Notes: generated by a model not told the origin, from the letters alone. Numbered from the stretch's first letter, positions 1 through 13,599 are shown. The stretch is 64,000 bases of DNA from Piper betle (GCA_033002965.1 JAURVB010006276.1:49814-113813); one strand, 5' to 3'. Numbers and translations: made by a program.

Positions 1-469
1 AATTTGGCTTCTGTATGTAATAAGGCTTTTAGTTATTCTCTATTGCATCCCCAACATCAAAACCAACACATCCTTACTTTGCATTAGTTACCCTGGTTAT
101 CATATGTCTCCAAACTTAATTTTTTTGGGGTTTTTTCATAACTGGTCCATGATGTTTCATTTTATGGTGACTCTAAAGCAGGAGAATATTTTTGCTTTGT
201 ATCACAGTATGATTGATTAGCTTTCTTTATTAGCTACATAGAGAACGAACAAATTTGAACTCAAGTATGAAAGTGTAAATTTCAATTGAAGTCTCGTTAG
301 TCTGATTTGATGCTATGTACTCGTGCCTAGTAGCTTCTTGCTTGATTTCAATTGAACTCTTATACTTTATGTGCCAACTGTGGTAAGCTTCCTTGTACTT
401 GACACTTTAACATTTGACATATTTCATTTTAGAGGCACAGTACGTAATATTTTTGTTTTGTGTCTACAG

Positions 470-499
470 GAGATGGTGTTGAATGAGGAAGCTGCATAA
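470..499 (+). CDS. possible terminal exon of a forward gene that begins before the window
   Basis: A pyrimidine-rich tract ending in an acceptor AG (tgtctacag) is followed by ten codons, E-M-V-L-N-E-E-A-A-stop. The sequence after it is AT-rich and non-coding, like a 3' UTR. Nothing upstream in the window helps to fix the phase; the other two frames would give stops after two or four codons. SEP1-type MADS genes often lie next to AP1/FUL genes, so this could be the end of a SEP-like gene, but no SEP C-terminal motif is visible. The call rests only on the splice signal and position. Confidence 0.25.
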   Translation, partial: EMVLNEEAA

Positions 500-1669
500 G
501 AGATACTGCTCTGCTAACTCCACAGTTATACAAAATCTAACGTCAGATGATTGTATAAAACTGCGAAAGTAAACTAAACGGTCAAAATTTGTTCTTTAAA
601 TCTTTAGTGTGCATAACGAGAACCCATGTAATTTGATAAGTCATCAAAGCGTATATCTCTGTGCTGTAAGAAAACAAATTAGAACTTGTGAAGTGTGTGA
701 AAAACCTGATGATGTCTTTGATATTTTCGATTGCAATTGTGTTTCGGATTAGTTGCAGTTTCGGATGCCATGGAAGGTGACGATTATGGCTTAGTTATAT
801 GGTCATCTCACAATTACTTTGCTGATGTAGATTGTCTTATTTATATTCTATATAAGCAGATTGTAATCAGTGCTACTGGTGTTCTCATTTAAAGAACAAC
901 AACGCTGAAATCCATGTATGGACAGACCGAGCAGGGTTTTAAGAAAGAGGTCATTGTGGTTTTAAGCACTTGCCTCAACCAATCCAGACCTGAGATCGGC
1001 AATTCACGCACACTGATGGAGCAGTTTTAATCTAGCTCCTTGATGAAATCCAAAATGGATAAAGTGTGTTGTGGAGTGCTGTATATGGGATATGCTAATT
1101 GAAGCTAGGACTGCTCATGGTGTAAATAAGCATATTAGCATGGATTGCAGCCAAGATTAGCGCATCGATTCTATAAGCTAGCTTTACCAGAACCAAGCTA
1201 GCTATAATGTTCTTCAAATTTAGCATAAGCATATAATCACTTCTCTGACTCGTTTTGATCTTGATATCAAAGGAAGTTCTCCAAGAAACAATCCTTGCAT
1301 ACAATATTAATAGAGCAGGTCTTTCCATCTCTCCCTGTTCTAATCTTCTATGGTCTTACATACTATACACAGCGTGGAAGCTGGAATAATAATAATAATA
1401 AATATATATATATATATAGCTACCTTATATTAAGGGATGCTTATATGCCACAAGTGTGACCATCTGTCCTATATAATTCACACCCCTGGTTGACACGATG
1501 CTTACTAGAACACAACAGACATTGATAGGATCGTTGCTTAAAATATAGGCACACAAGTACCAGGCATGATAATCACAATTAATTAATTTCCATATTTATT
1601 ATGTGGCCTTATCATCTTGCAGGTAAACCTCCATATTAAACATGCTCCTTAACTTCAAGCCTTTAGTTT
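500..1669. other. intergenic space and probable 3' UTRs between two tail-to-tail genes
   Basis: No coding sequence is recognised. The left part may be the 3' UTR of the gene ending at 499 and the right part the 3' UTR of the FUL-like gene on the minus strand. An AAT/AT microsatellite lies at about 1386-1418. Confidence 0.5.
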
Positions 1670-4600
1670 TTACTGTTCACTTGCATGTCGAAGCATCCAT
1701 GGCGGTATGAGGCTGTTCTTTTGAGCAAGAGGGCATGGTCCTTCCCGTTCATTAGCTTGGTCATCTTCCTTATTATATGTTCTGCATCTCAAACAAGAAA
1801 CTATTTGATGATGACCCAGAACTTCAATTGACTAACAAATGTAATCAATTCAACGTAAACGTAAATCATATGTTCTCAGTCCAATCTCCTTTTACAGTTT
1901 GAAAACACAATTTTCCGTTCTTTAAAATGAGCAAAAACTATAAAGAGTGCATCATATTACAGGCTTACAGTGCTATTTTATCAGGTACTACACTCAAGCT
2001 ATTAACTGTACTATAACTTACATAATTACATTAACATTCCCAATCATTAATGTATATCGCTTGAGGTTCCATATAATGTGTGAAGAAGATCGGAGAGAAG
2101 TGGCCTTACCCGATGCTTAGAGTAGGAAGAGGAATTGAAACAAAGATGCAGGTGGTGGGTTTTGATTTCCATGACCACTTTGCACTTCCCACTGAGACTG
2201 ACCAGCCTTCTCCTTCTCCTTTTCTTGAATCTATGTCATGACATTTAGACAATCATCAGTTCTATAAGATAACCAAAAATATTTTGCATCAAACACTTCT
2301 AATATCATTGGTTTATATACCTTCTTCTCGAGCATGTTATTCTGCTCTTGTATTGACTTTTCCTACACATAAATTAAAAGAAATAATTTAAAATTGGGGA
2401 ATTTTCTTTGTTTGGTTAACTCGGCCCTACATTGACATTCAATTTATGTAGGATCAGTGTTATTTCTCATAGTTATATATTAAACCGAAACATACATATT
2501 AGTTCTCATTATTTATATTCCCAATAAAAATTCCATACGAAATGCACTGAATGGTTTTGGAAAATGGTTTTTTTCATCCAAAAATTTACATGGAAAATGA
2601 ACAAAGCATATAACTGAATAACAATGAGATTATACCTTCATCCGAAGATCAGATATGGTATCACACAGGATTTGATTCTGCACCACAATTATGTAGAAAT
2701 TGTCAAATTACTGCCAAAATGCATATCTTAGGTTCCAACAACTTAACATGCTGCATGTCATGTAGTATTCATTAGAAAATATAAGAAGAGTTCCCAGCAA
2801 GTTCCTTTCCTACATTGACTCGATCAAAAAAAATTCCCATAGTCAGTTGTACATGATTTGGGTTTTCTTATTGGCAAACTGACAACTAAACAAACATATA
2901 ATCAGTTACTAAACAAGTTTTTGACTTCGGAAAGAATTGACAAGTTCCTTAAAAATCAGCATATGGAATTATTAGCATACCTTTCGTGATCGAACATGCC
3001 CTAAAGAAGAATCAAGTTGATGCTCCAAGTGTTTAAGCTCCTTCATATTTAGAGAGTCAAGGTCCTCACCAAGATAATGCCTGCACAGTCGCAACTAATT
3101 AATAGTGTTATTCAATCTATTATCCTGTGTTGCCATTAATCTCATGCAATTAGCAGTTGTATACATAGTTAATCACATTTGTTAGTGAGTACCTATGACT
3201 CTTTTGCAGATGTTCAAATCTGGCCTTTAGTTTACCATACTCTAGAGGCCAAGACCCCTGAATTAGATGCATTCCAAATATAAGATCAATCACACGTTAA
3301 CGAAATAAGCATATCTATATATATATAGTTTGAATGCCAAAACAAATATACTTCCTACATATAAAGTGAGCAATTGCTAGCTAGCAGATTATTCGCTTAA
3401 AACATGCCACACATTTTTTTCAATTAGAAACTTTGTTAGATAGGGAAATGACTTAAAAGAATAGCTCACTATGTCAATGCGTATATTTCAATTGTTAACA
3501 AGCGATATAGATGGCTTCTTAAATATAAGCTTATAAACGCTGTCAACATAATGAGAGTAGTTTGTAGTTGCTAACCTCTGATTCCATACTTGTCATGGAA
3601 AGTTCTCTCTCATAAAAAGTGTGTCTCTCGTAGCGCTCCAAAATTCTAGCCATGCTGTTTCATGCAAGAAAAGAACAATATTCTGGTTATCTTATGGATC
3701 ACTACTTGAAAACTACGTGTTTTGCATTTTTCCATTATTAAATTCAAATACTAAATATGTTATCAACATATTGTTCCAACGTACAACACACAACTAAAAT
3801 AATGTGATTTATTATTATATATGCTTACGCAAAAATAAAATAAGATCAAGCAAAGCTTAAGCTCGACTTTCATCAATACAAAGCTAGTTCCCTAATTTGT
3901 CAGCTTTTCCCGACCAAAGTTTTTGTTTTTCAGTTTTTATCAAGCAAAGTTGGCTAGTTCAGTACTTCTAATACTGATAGATGGATATAAATTTGTTCGA
4001 CCGGTGGAAAAATAATTTTGTAGTAAGCAGCTTGCATGCAATTATCAATCTACTCTTATTAATAAAAAGAAAATTTGATATTAGCTTCTGATTAAAAGTA
4101 AGAGATTTATCCATTTAAAATACAAAAAAAATTAAATCTTTAAAGTTTGTCTTTTCATTCGGATCTATCCTAAAGTCAATCAAAATCTATATTTAATATA
4201 TTGAATTATTATATTCTATCTCATTATTATTAATTAAAATTTTATCTATAAATTAAAATTTATCTAAAATATAACTTGTGCATAGTGCGACATCCTACTT
4301 AGTTATATATAACTTAGTTTACACAAAAAGGTCAATAGTAAGCTGTCAGGGTATTCAGTATATAATATTATTAAAGGAGGCAAATAATAAAATTCTCAAC
4401 TCTAGTAAGTAGAATATTTTCACAATAAATTGGAAAACATGCAGATCTAGCTACGATAAGAAAAATTCTTGGTGTCTATCATTTAATGAAAGGCTTTTGT
4501 GATATGTAAATGAAATAGAAGATGAAGCAAAGTCTAGTAGAAAAATGAACTTTTGTAACGGTTAAATTTTGTCACGGTTACTACCTTGGTAAATTAGCTC

Positions 4601-6390
4601 CCACTTTGCCACTGCTCAAGCATGACAAAATATAACCACAGGATAACCATGGCGACTGGCGGTAATATTGTGGCAAATTAGTCATGGCTTTGCTACTATG
4701 TAATTGTAGTTACCATAAGCCGTTTTAATTGGCCATTTTTTTACTAGTAATAACAGAGGTCAAATTTTAATTATCTTTAGGCGGATTTCTCATATGAAGC
4801 ATGATACATATAGAATCAAAAACATTAATTAGTACTGGACTTGTTAAATTAGAAAAACCTTGTTGGTTATAAGAGGATGACCACCAAGATGATGATCACG
4901 TATACGCCAAGATCGGTATTCATGCAATGCAGAAAGCAGGAACAGTATGTAACTTTTTTCCAAGACGGAAGTATGTACTTAATTTCTCTAAGCAGAAAAA
5001 TATCAGGAGTATATGCTTGTTATAAATGGACGCTTAAAACTGCACACGTAGAATTATACATGCTGCTTTTGGTGGGTAAGTGTTCAGTCAACCATAATAC
5101 GATTAAAACTATTATATATATGACTTTTATTGCAGATTTTATGAATAACCTGTAAGTACAACGTAATATATTCGGTTAAAACTGTGAAAATGGTTATTTC
5201 ATTTTATAAAAAACCATATTTCTGCCAACTTTATGACATGGAAGATTGACACGTACCAAGAGAGAAACAAATAAGGATTTAAGCTCAAGTACCTAGTTTA
5301 GTTTTTTTTGAGGAAATATTTACTTATGCTGGTGATCCGAGTAAAATAATGTTATTAAAACATGAGATGATACACATGCAGCTGAAGCTCGAGGACAGCG
5401 GGCTGAAAACAAAAACACGTTGGATGTATACGCCGGACAAAGTGCAACATATTAGATGTATCTTATCTTACCTGTTTAACAAAAGGTTTTTTCGATATGA
5501 AAAAGCACAACTTTACTAATAATTTAAGAAGAAGTTCATGGAATCAAGCACTTCGTTCTCCCCATCAATTAAAGAAAAAAAACAAACTGATTCTTCCAAT
5601 ATATACAAATATATAAGAACATATTGTTAATATTTATAGTATGTAATAGAAAAGTGTAACCAGTATTGAACACAAACACACCCCCGGCGCAAAAAAGAAA
5701 AAAGGAGTAAACTTTGTTAAGTATATGGTAAGTTATTATTCAGAGAAAAATTCAGTAAACATGTTGGGGTGAAAAAATTTTATGAAAGCCACTGAATAGT
5801 AAAACAGACTTCTACCAGTTCCTGGCTATGAATTAAATAGGGTTTGCTTGTACATGTAATTTTGGAAAAATCGTCGTTTTAAATTAAAACCATGTCGTAC
5901 AAGAGGAACATGATAAATCCGAATTCCAAAACACTTAAAATCAAGAGCTAGAAATAGTAAAATCAGCCCAGTAATTTCGAAGCACCAAATTTAGATCAAA
6001 GAAACGTGGAGCAACCATGAACGTATGATCTGCACTTGTAACAATTAAAACATCAAAGCATTAGAATCAAGTGAATTTAGCTTTCCCTTGTTATAAACAC
6101 ATTGATCTGATCAAAGTACTCCAATGCATAGAAGAAGAAGGAGATGGAGACGTCGTTCATATGTGCGTGATGATAATACATATGTTGTTACATATATCTG
6201 TGTTACCTGGAGTCGGTGGCGTACTCATATAGCTTGCCCTTGGCGGAGAAGACGATGACGGCCACCTCGGCGTCGCAAAGCACCGAGATCTCGTGCGCCT
6301 TCTTCAGAAGCCCCATCCTCCTCTTCGAGAACGTCACCTGCCTGTTTATCTTGTTCTCTATCCTCTTCAATTGCACCCTCCCCTCCCCAT
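1670..6390 (-). CDS. AP1/FRUITFULL-type MIKC MADS-box transcription factor
   Basis: This encodes a nuclear MADS-domain protein of the SQUA (AP1/FUL) clade, which in other plants promotes the meristem-to-flower transition and fruit or organ identity. Exons read on the minus strand are 6390-6207 (MADS domain, with [17 protein letters not shown]), 3654-3576 ([16 protein letters not shown]), 3257-3193, 3080-2981 (K-box, [19 protein letters not shown]), 2677-2636 and 2362-2321 (42 nt each, the second with QEQNNML), 2230-2110 and 1781-1670. The last exon carries the paleoAP1/FUL motif IPPWMLRH seven codons before the stop. Exon sizes match the MIKC pattern. Two breaks are visible. Exon 1 is 184 nt instead of 185, with a G run at 6380-6383 one base short, so the frame is lost after MGRG. 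Exon 7 changes frame between NQNPPPAS and the conserved PLPTLSIG. With one base restored at each place the CDS is 747 nt (248 aa). It is either an intact gene with assembly errors or a recent pseudogene. Confidence 0.93.
3655..6206 (-). other. large first intron of the FUL-like gene
   Basis: The 2.5 kb between the MADS exon and exon 2 has a GT donor at 6206 and an AG acceptor next to 3654. Long first introns are usual in AP1/FUL/VRN1 genes and often hold control elements; I could not assign any here. It contains a copy of an AT-rich repeat (about 4055-4315). It also has a stretch at about 4555-4745 with loosely inverted ends (gtaacggttaaattttgtca on the left, an AAACGG-type end on the right) that may be a small transposon. 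The short ORF at 4877-5155 resembles nothing known. Confidence 0.6.
4055..4315. repeat. AT-rich dispersed repeat, copy 1
   Basis: This resembles 15707-15960 and 24703-24965. All three begin with a TTATTAATAAAA-like string, then a run with AGAGATT, then A-rich sequence, a TATCTT(T)AAA stretch and a TATTATATTC block, and copies 1 and 3 end with a GACATC(C/T)TA-like string. No coding capacity is seen. The similarity was judged by eye and this is the most diverged copy. Confidence 0.4.
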
Positions 6391-6610
6391 TTCTATCAGC
6401 CCACCACCTTTATATTATATATAGATATATATATATATATCTATCTATCTAGCTAGCTATATATCCTCTCCACCACCACCACCACCACCACCACCACCGC
6501 CACCAGCGGCGCCGGGAGGTGGAAAAGGTTGAGCTTTTTGGTGGGGAGGGTGGCGGGAGGGGAGGTGCCGGAGGTGGGGGACCTTTGTCGTCTATAGTAT
6601 AATGGCGGAG
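6391..6610 (-). promoter_or_regulatory. 5' leader and proximal promoter region of the FUL-like gene, with microsatellites
   Basis: Directly upstream of the MADS ATG lie a TA-rich repeat (about 6414-6440), a CTAT/AGCT repeat, and a CCA run at 6470-6506 (GGT repeats on the gene strand). Beyond it the sequence is G-rich on the plus strand. Such CT- or GGT-rich leaders are common in MADS genes. I could not place a TSS or a clear TATA box. Confidence 0.35.
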
Positions 6611-7796
6611 GCGGCTTGGGATGGTGGGGGATGGGATCGGTGGTTTCGCGAAACGCCTGTCGAGTTTTGGTTGGGCGGTGGGGCTTTTATCGCCCCTTTT
6701 GTCTGTTCCGTCGATGCTGTCCCTGGACCACCTCTTTCTTTCTTCTTTTACTAAATTACTATGTTCCGAACTGCGGGCCCACGGGAGGGGTGTAATTACT
6801 CCGTACGAGGTAGGTTGGAAGAAAGACATTGCCTTCTTTTATAGTAATTAATTACTAGTTTTTTGAAGAAAGGAAAAAATAATAACCATGAATGGCGAAA
6901 GATGATACTGCCCACTCTTCTCTATCACCTTCTAATCTTATTTAATGCTAACAACGTGTCGCGCCTTGACAGCCTTCCCTTTTTACGGGTAAATTTTAGT
7001 TAAGTATTATTATTATTATCGTTATTATTCATGGTGCTTAAAATTTTTTATGGGCTGAGCTAGGTAGAGCTCAGCTAGGTTACCAAAAATACTTCCGAAG
7101 TGTAACACGAAAAGCTTCAGGTTGTAGCCTATAGCAGAAAACATAGGCTTTTCATCGTCAAGGTGTTATAGCTCAATTTAAGAACGATATTTATATGTTC
7201 AGAAATTTAATTTGTTATATGAGATTGTAAAATTTGATAATTGCCGTCGAAAAAGGAGTTTGTGGAATTACACTTCTCAAATTCTTGACCATTGGAATTA
7301 ATGATTTTTTTATATTTATTTTTCAGCAGGCTAAAATTTTATCCTCGTATTATCCAAACTTGGAAATAACTTGGTTTAACTAATTCGAAAATTGTTATCA
7401 TTGATTGGCTTTGGAGAGACAGATTATTTCTTTAAAATTTTTAAATTCGACGATAAATAAATAAATAAATAAAAACCACCGCCTAATATCTTTTTTCAAA
7501 AATTTACGTTGAAGAGGATTTTATTTGATGGGATTTTTTATTTGGTTGAAAAGTTTTTTTTCTTGGAACGGTTCAAAATAAAACTAAGAAAATTCAGCGC
7601 CAGGGGCGGCGGTGACGTGGCTCCCGTGAAAATCGGGAGGGCTAATAGCGACAAAAAGAGGCACAATCTTCCTGGAAACTACGGAAAGTGCCATCGCGGT
7701 GTGGTTCACGTGCAAGATCTTTTAGTCATAACGTGGGATCCACATCAACGGTCGCTGTTTTGGTGGGTGAGAAATAAAAGAAAGTCAGGTCACAGT
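6611..7796. other. intergenic, nothing recognised
   Basis: This stretch has AT-rich sequence with short chance ORFs, such as 7509-7799, none resembling a known protein. Confidence 0.5.
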
Positions 7797-8074
7797 TAGG
7801 GTTACTAATAGAGCTAGTAAATTATTTTTAGCTTTATAATCGAATTAATTTTAAGTTCTCAAACAATCTGATTTTAAGATTTTCAAAAATTAAAAATTTT
7901 AAATATATTTGAGCTCGGGTTGAATTTAAACAATATAGAAAATATTCGAGTCAATTTTTGTATATATTTTCAAAATTTATTTGATCTCGAATTGAATTCG
8001 AATAAACTTCAAATTATTCGAGTAAGTTCGAACACAAATTAAATTTAGCTTGCTCGCTCTTTTAGCGGATCCTA
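7797..8074. mobile_element. hAT-like MITE, family A, short copy
   Basis: The left end tagggttactaatagagc and the reverse complement of the right end, taggatccgctaaaagagcg, form imperfect terminal inverted repeats. The interior is full of TCGAG/CTCGAA words shared with the copies at 14931, 24089, 33710 and 51054. No open frame is present. No clear target duplication remains (gtcacagt against attataat). Confidence 0.55.
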
Positions 8075-10639
8075 ATTATAATGCAATAAGGTGGGCCCCC
8101 ACTCCCTAAATTATAAAGTCCTAAATTGAATATATATTCCAAAAAAATTGCTCTTCTTATTACTACTTACCAAGAGGAGAAAATGCACTTTCTTTAGAAA
8201 GTTCGTTTAAAAATAGTTTATGTTTTTTCTCTCATCTATCAATTTTCTTCCAAGCTTCTCATTTTTAAAATATATTTGTATTTATATACTTCAAACAAGC
8301 GAAAATTAATTTAAAAACAAATAATTTGAAGACACTAATCCCACGTTCATCTCTCAAATTAATTTGTTGTGTTAGTGTGAAAAGAAACATTGAGACGACC
8401 TCTAATAAATTTCATTACCTTAGTCCTGAAAAATTATGGCAATAATTTTATGGAGATAAAAAGTCCTCCACCCCCAATTAATTAGTAATTAACAATAGCT
8501 AACTAAGTCCAAGAGAAACTATTTAAATGTGGAAATATAAGTGTGCATATTAGTTAATTGAACCATAGTCACTCTTTCGTGGTTAATGTAATAATTTAGC
8601 ATATGAACATGCTGTTGAGCTAAGGATTTAATATTGAGGGAAGAAACATGTATGGTTACATGGTCGTGTTCCATGTCTCAGTGAATCACGCCAACCTAAT
8701 AACTTAATTAATTTGAGCTCAAAAAGGTAGATCACCCAATACAAATAAAATTCTAATCTTTCGAGTACTAAATTAGGTAGGCTCGGATACAGTTGCACCG
8801 GCGGTGGTACACGACATAAAACTTTATGTAAATGTATGTACGTTATAGATATATATATATATATGTTACAAGAAAACTAATGTTATTGAAGAAGCTATAA
8901 CAACTACTTTAAAAATTCATGATAAAAAACTTGAGGGTGATCGAAAGACAATGAACTTTGGGGTCGGAGAAATGAAATTAAATAGTTCCGCATGCAAGAA
9001 TGTTTGTATGAGGTCCATGTATAACACACATATCGATATAAATTAAAGAGGGGGAAAAAACACATGTGGGTGACTAGCTATGGTGTTGATCGGTTAAGAA
9101 TTAAATATTTTCAATAATATGTAAGTATATAATAGTGATGAATTAGAGTATAGTCTCACAGGGAGATAAATTTTCTTAAATTAATTAAAGAAAATAAAAT
9201 TAAAAAAAAATAAAAACAATTGACTTATCGAAATGTAAATAATAACTTTAAATATAATAAAAAGTTCAAATAATAAAACCTGTTCTAGAGTCAAATTTTC
9301 ATTAACATCTATTTAATCTTCATCAAATCTCTATTTATCTTTTATTCCATCAGATTATCGATTTAAGATGATTATATGACATGTTGCTCTTGCTCCTTCA
9401 TACTTTTTATTATTTTGTCTCAATTTCTACCTTCCGGTGATAATTGATTAATCAATAAAATAATGCATTAAAAATTACCTTACAATCACATACGATGTTT
9501 TGTATTTTCCAATCACAATGACAAACAAGTCAAAAAAACTCGTCATATGATGAATTATTAATGATTAATTTAATTAATTTCTCCTAAAATCTAATTAAAC
9601 CTCATGATCTAAGATATAAGCGAACAATAAAATAGCAATTAATAAAATATAAACGATCAATCTATTCTTAGCATTTAGAACATAATTATGATAATTCAAA
9701 CAATCCGATTGAATAAAAAAATATGAGGTTAATTCAATTAAATCATGTCAAATTACATTCTTCTCTAGAACGAAATAAAATATTACTCTATAATAAAAAT
9801 AAAAAACATTATAAAAAACTTATTATTATTATGAACAGAAAAAAATTATAAATATTAGAAATATTTTCTTTCACTAAACTACTAACTCAAAAGTTGAGAT
9901 ATGATATCTCAAACAATAAATAACTGCCTTTCATATAGAAGTGGAGATACAAGAATTCGAAGAGGATGTTCACAAATCGACGTAGTGTAATTAATTATGA
10001 TATCCCTTCAAGTTTTTAATTCCTCGACTTCATTGAACACCATAAATTGTAGCCATTTGGTAGGCCCAAGTGTCATGACCAAAGTTTAATTTATTCATCT
10101 TTTTCTGTATAAACACTTAAATTAATCATATCTAATAAAATATTAATTAACTAAAAAAATAAAATAAAATATCACTTAATTAATAATATTTATACTCGAA
10201 AAGTATAAAATTATATAATAAATATGGATAAATATTGTATATTTTAAACACTTAACAATATGTATGGCTAAACCCAAGGAAAAAAAAATCAATTACAACA
10301 TTTTTAATTTCCTATCACACAAAAAGGATGGATAATCTAATGGAGTTTAGGAGGCTTTTATCTAATATACTGAGCATGGAAGCTTAGATTAACCTACTCC
10401 ACCAATGGTGATGGAAACGGTCTCTATAAAGATGCTACTTTTTATAATTGGTGAATAATTTTTTGCCATGCTCTGCTTTGCTTTTTTTTCCCCCCAAAGC
10501 GCACCATTGTTTTGATCGGTTCATGCAAAGTCTACTTAGATTTCCACTGTCTTTCCAAATAGAAAAAAGTTAATTCTAATTGTCAAAAAATAATATGAAT
10601 TTATTTATAAGAACTTACTTAATAAAATGGTAGAAAATT
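8075..10639. other. AT-rich intergenic sequence, nothing recognised
   Basis: No gene is visible. The sequence is very AT-rich. A short TA repeat lies near 8850. The stretch around 9145-9170 (tagtctcacagggag) recalls a motif found near the ends of some plant retroelements, but no LTR pair or coding domain supports this. Confidence 0.45.
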
Positions 10640-11530
10640 ATTTAAAAATAAGTACCGTTTCTTAATGTCTAAGTGTCCTAAAAAATATTTGAAACATATT
10701 TAAAATGACCTACTTTCCACTAAAAAGTGAGAAATGTATTTTTCTTGATGTGTGGGGGAATAAGTGAATTTTTGTAAGAAAAGAGGTAATGGGTATACAC
10801 GAAACCCACGTTTTTTACCTTTCTTCCCCTTTCTTTACCTTACCTATATTTTTGCTCAAAAAAACTATCTCTCTATCATTACCTTGTCCAACTTTATATT
10901 AAAACTCATTTAAAAAATATAAAGAATCCACTTTTACCTTCTTCCTCCATCTAAATCGTCTCACCTCAAAACTCTTATCCCACTAACATTTCACCGTAAA
11001 AACTCCCTTCCCCACCATGAGTCTGCTAAAGTTTGCATTTAAAAATTCATTAAAAGCCTAATTAGAAACACACTAATTTCTTCACCTTTCCCCCCAACTT
11101 TGCCTTACCTAAGTTCTTACTCAAAAAAATCACCTCCTCACAATTACCTTGTATATGCTTGAATTCAAAAGTTTATTCAAGTTCCGTAATAAAACTCACA
11201 TTCTACACCTTTATCTCCACATTCACGTTACCTCAAAAACTTATCACTTCTAAAACATGTTTTTCGATTGTCACGTCACCTAAATTTGTATTTAAAAGCT
11301 CATTTAAAAAATTAAAATAAGAAACTCACGATTCTTCACCCTGACCTTCCACTTTTACCTTATTTAAAAACTTATTTAAGAAGGTGAGGTGAAAGTGAGG
11401 GAGGAAGATAAAATACATTAAATAACCCACATTTATCATTTTTTTAAAAAATAAGTTTTTTTAATACATTTTTTTACATACTTTAAAGTATTTTTTACTT
11501 TTTCACTAAGTAAATTCATTTGATATAAGA
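10640..11530. repeat. degenerate long-period repeat region, possible old transposon
   Basis: A pattern of ccttaccta, then gctcaaaaaaa or actcaaaaaaa, then attaccttg occurs near 10838 and again near 11103, a period of about 264 bases. Weaker echoes lie near 11220 and 11350. The flanks hold weakly inverted segments (ccactaaaaagtgag near 10717, actttttcactaag near 11495). No coding sequence is seen. The pattern was judged by eye. Confidence 0.35.
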
Positions 11531-12464
11531 AAGTTTATAATGTCTTTTCGCAAATAGAGTTAATTTGTTTTATTTGTGATAGATGATAAGCAGAATTTCC
11601 TTAGATTCTACACCAATCAAAAAGTGCCACATGCCATGTCAGAAATTTTCCTTTGTTCATCTACGTACCTTACCTTGAAGAACACACTACTGCGTACAGA
11701 AATACAGTCCCCTCATGGCCGTCCCCTCGTACGCTCTCTCGTCTTCTTTTCTCAAACGTCAAAGAAATAACTCCAAAAACATTTCTTCAATTTCTAATAT
11801 GGATCACAGTTTCTGCAGCTCTACCCCACAACTGTATACATGGGTTATTAGTTTGTTTGTTGAATGTCACTTCAACAAGCTAGCATGTACTCGTCTCGAG
11901 CATAGTCATTATTAATTTGATGTTAAGATTATTCACCATTGGTGATAGATCTGATGAACTTAATATTGAGGATTATTTAGATATAATTTCAATTTTATCT
12001 ATTAGTGTAACAAGATGATTGACCCAAAATATTGAAGTAAAAAAGTAACACAATAAAACATAAATTTTTAACGTAAAACCTTCTTTAAAATAAAGAAAGG
12101 AGAATCATATGGCTATCAGTATACCCCATTAATACACTATGATTATAAAAGTATAATTATTGAATAATTATAGAAATAATAAAAAATTATCATATAAATA
12201 CTAAATAGTAATATCATAAAGGGGTAAACAATATTAAGAAAAATCAAAAAACTTGTAAAAGATACTGAGAAGATAGATATCAATTGGAAAAAATAATTGA
12301 TATTTCAAAATAGAATTCAATTAGTAACCTCTATATCGACAACAATAGTCTTTTTTCCAAAATCACTTAGATTTTACTAGAAGTTAATTCTCAAATTTAA
12401 ATACCTAAAACACTGTGCAGAGATATGTATTTATATGCAAAGCGGATAGAATCTCCAAACTTTT

Positions 12465-12600
12465 AATGTATTCAACCTATTTTTTAAAAACATGGACTTT
12501 CACTTTTCAAAACTTTGACTACCATTTGCCGACTAATGTATTCAACCTATTTTTTAAAACTTGGATCTTGACTTTTCAAAAGTTTGACTACCATTTGCCA
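12465..12600. repeat. two-copy tandem duplication with a 70-bp period
   Basis: The segment starting aatgtattcaacctattttt at 12465 recurs at 12535. Both units end with ttgactaccatttgcc, and they differ by a few substitutions. They form part of a short chance ORF and have no known function. Confidence 0.8.
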
Positions 12601-12677
12601 ATACCCGAGAGAGATTTCCAACACTTAGCAGACCAATTTAGGTAGATGTATTATTATACATGCTCAAAATTAAGTAG

Positions 12678-12875
12678 CCTCGTTTTATTCGCATTGAATT
12701 CGATGCCCAAGTTGCAGCAAAGTTTCGAAGGCTAAGTTCCAAGGGACCTTGCCCTTTTTCCATGGCACTGATATACAATATTCTTATAGCTCAGAGTCAG
12801 TTGTTAGGTGACAAAGAAAAGTGGACTGTGTTGCTGCTCTACTTTACCGATGACTTCGAATACCTGATGGCCTAA
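12678..12875 (+). other. short open stretch with coding-like composition, unassigned
   Basis: One frame stays open for 65 codons between two stops and includes FDAQVAAKFRRLSSKGPCPF followed by KWTVLLLYFTDDFEYLMA and a stop. The composition looks protein-like, but I do not recognise the family and there are no clear splice partners. It could be an exon fragment of a dead gene or chance. The sequence to about 13290 also has scattered coding-like words, but they are interrupted. Confidence 0.15.
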
Positions 12876-13551
12876 ACAAGGAAAGAAGATGAAAGGGAGG
12901 CCACCTATAAATACCACTATACGTTGATGAAATGTTAGATGTTATTTTGGTGTAATTTCTCCAAATCAATCCTGGCTTTGTAGATACCCATGACCACTTC
13001 TGAATGTACCCTCTCACCACTTTGGCGTCCATCCACGCTAGATTTTACTAGCATTTTCCATCACTTCCCCATTTTGAATACTTGAACTTACAAGAGGAAA
13101 CTGTTGATGTGAATGGACGGAAGAAGTGTATGAGTTAGGCAACTGAAACGGGTAGGAGATAGATTTTGATGGCGCATCTGTTTGACCGACCTCGAAGTAA
13201 GAGAAATCCTGGAAAGAGTAAGCTGGCAGGTTTTATTTGATGCCTGTAGGAAAGTGAGAAGTATCATATTCAAAATGTGGTGAATGCAGAATCAGCAGCT
13301 CAAATAGATTTTTATTTATGACACCAGTTAATTTGTGTTTTGTAATAGATCTCATTCATAAAAAAAAAAAGAGGATCTCATTCATTATTTTTTGTTTTGC
13401 CAATTTTTTAAAAGAAAATATGTCCTTTTTTTTCAAGGGTGAGCTTGATCAGCTCCTTGTATGTAGTCATCATTGTAAGTTTGTAACTTATGCTATTTGG
13501 ATGTTAAAAAATAAAATAAACTATGTTATTTTGAATTTGGTATATATAAAA

Positions 13552-13599
<48 letters not shown>

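Noticed and set aside
6449..6829. Minus-strand frame ending in a run of Trp residues
   Set aside because: It reads through a CCA/GGT microsatellite upstream of the FUL-like gene and has no domain.
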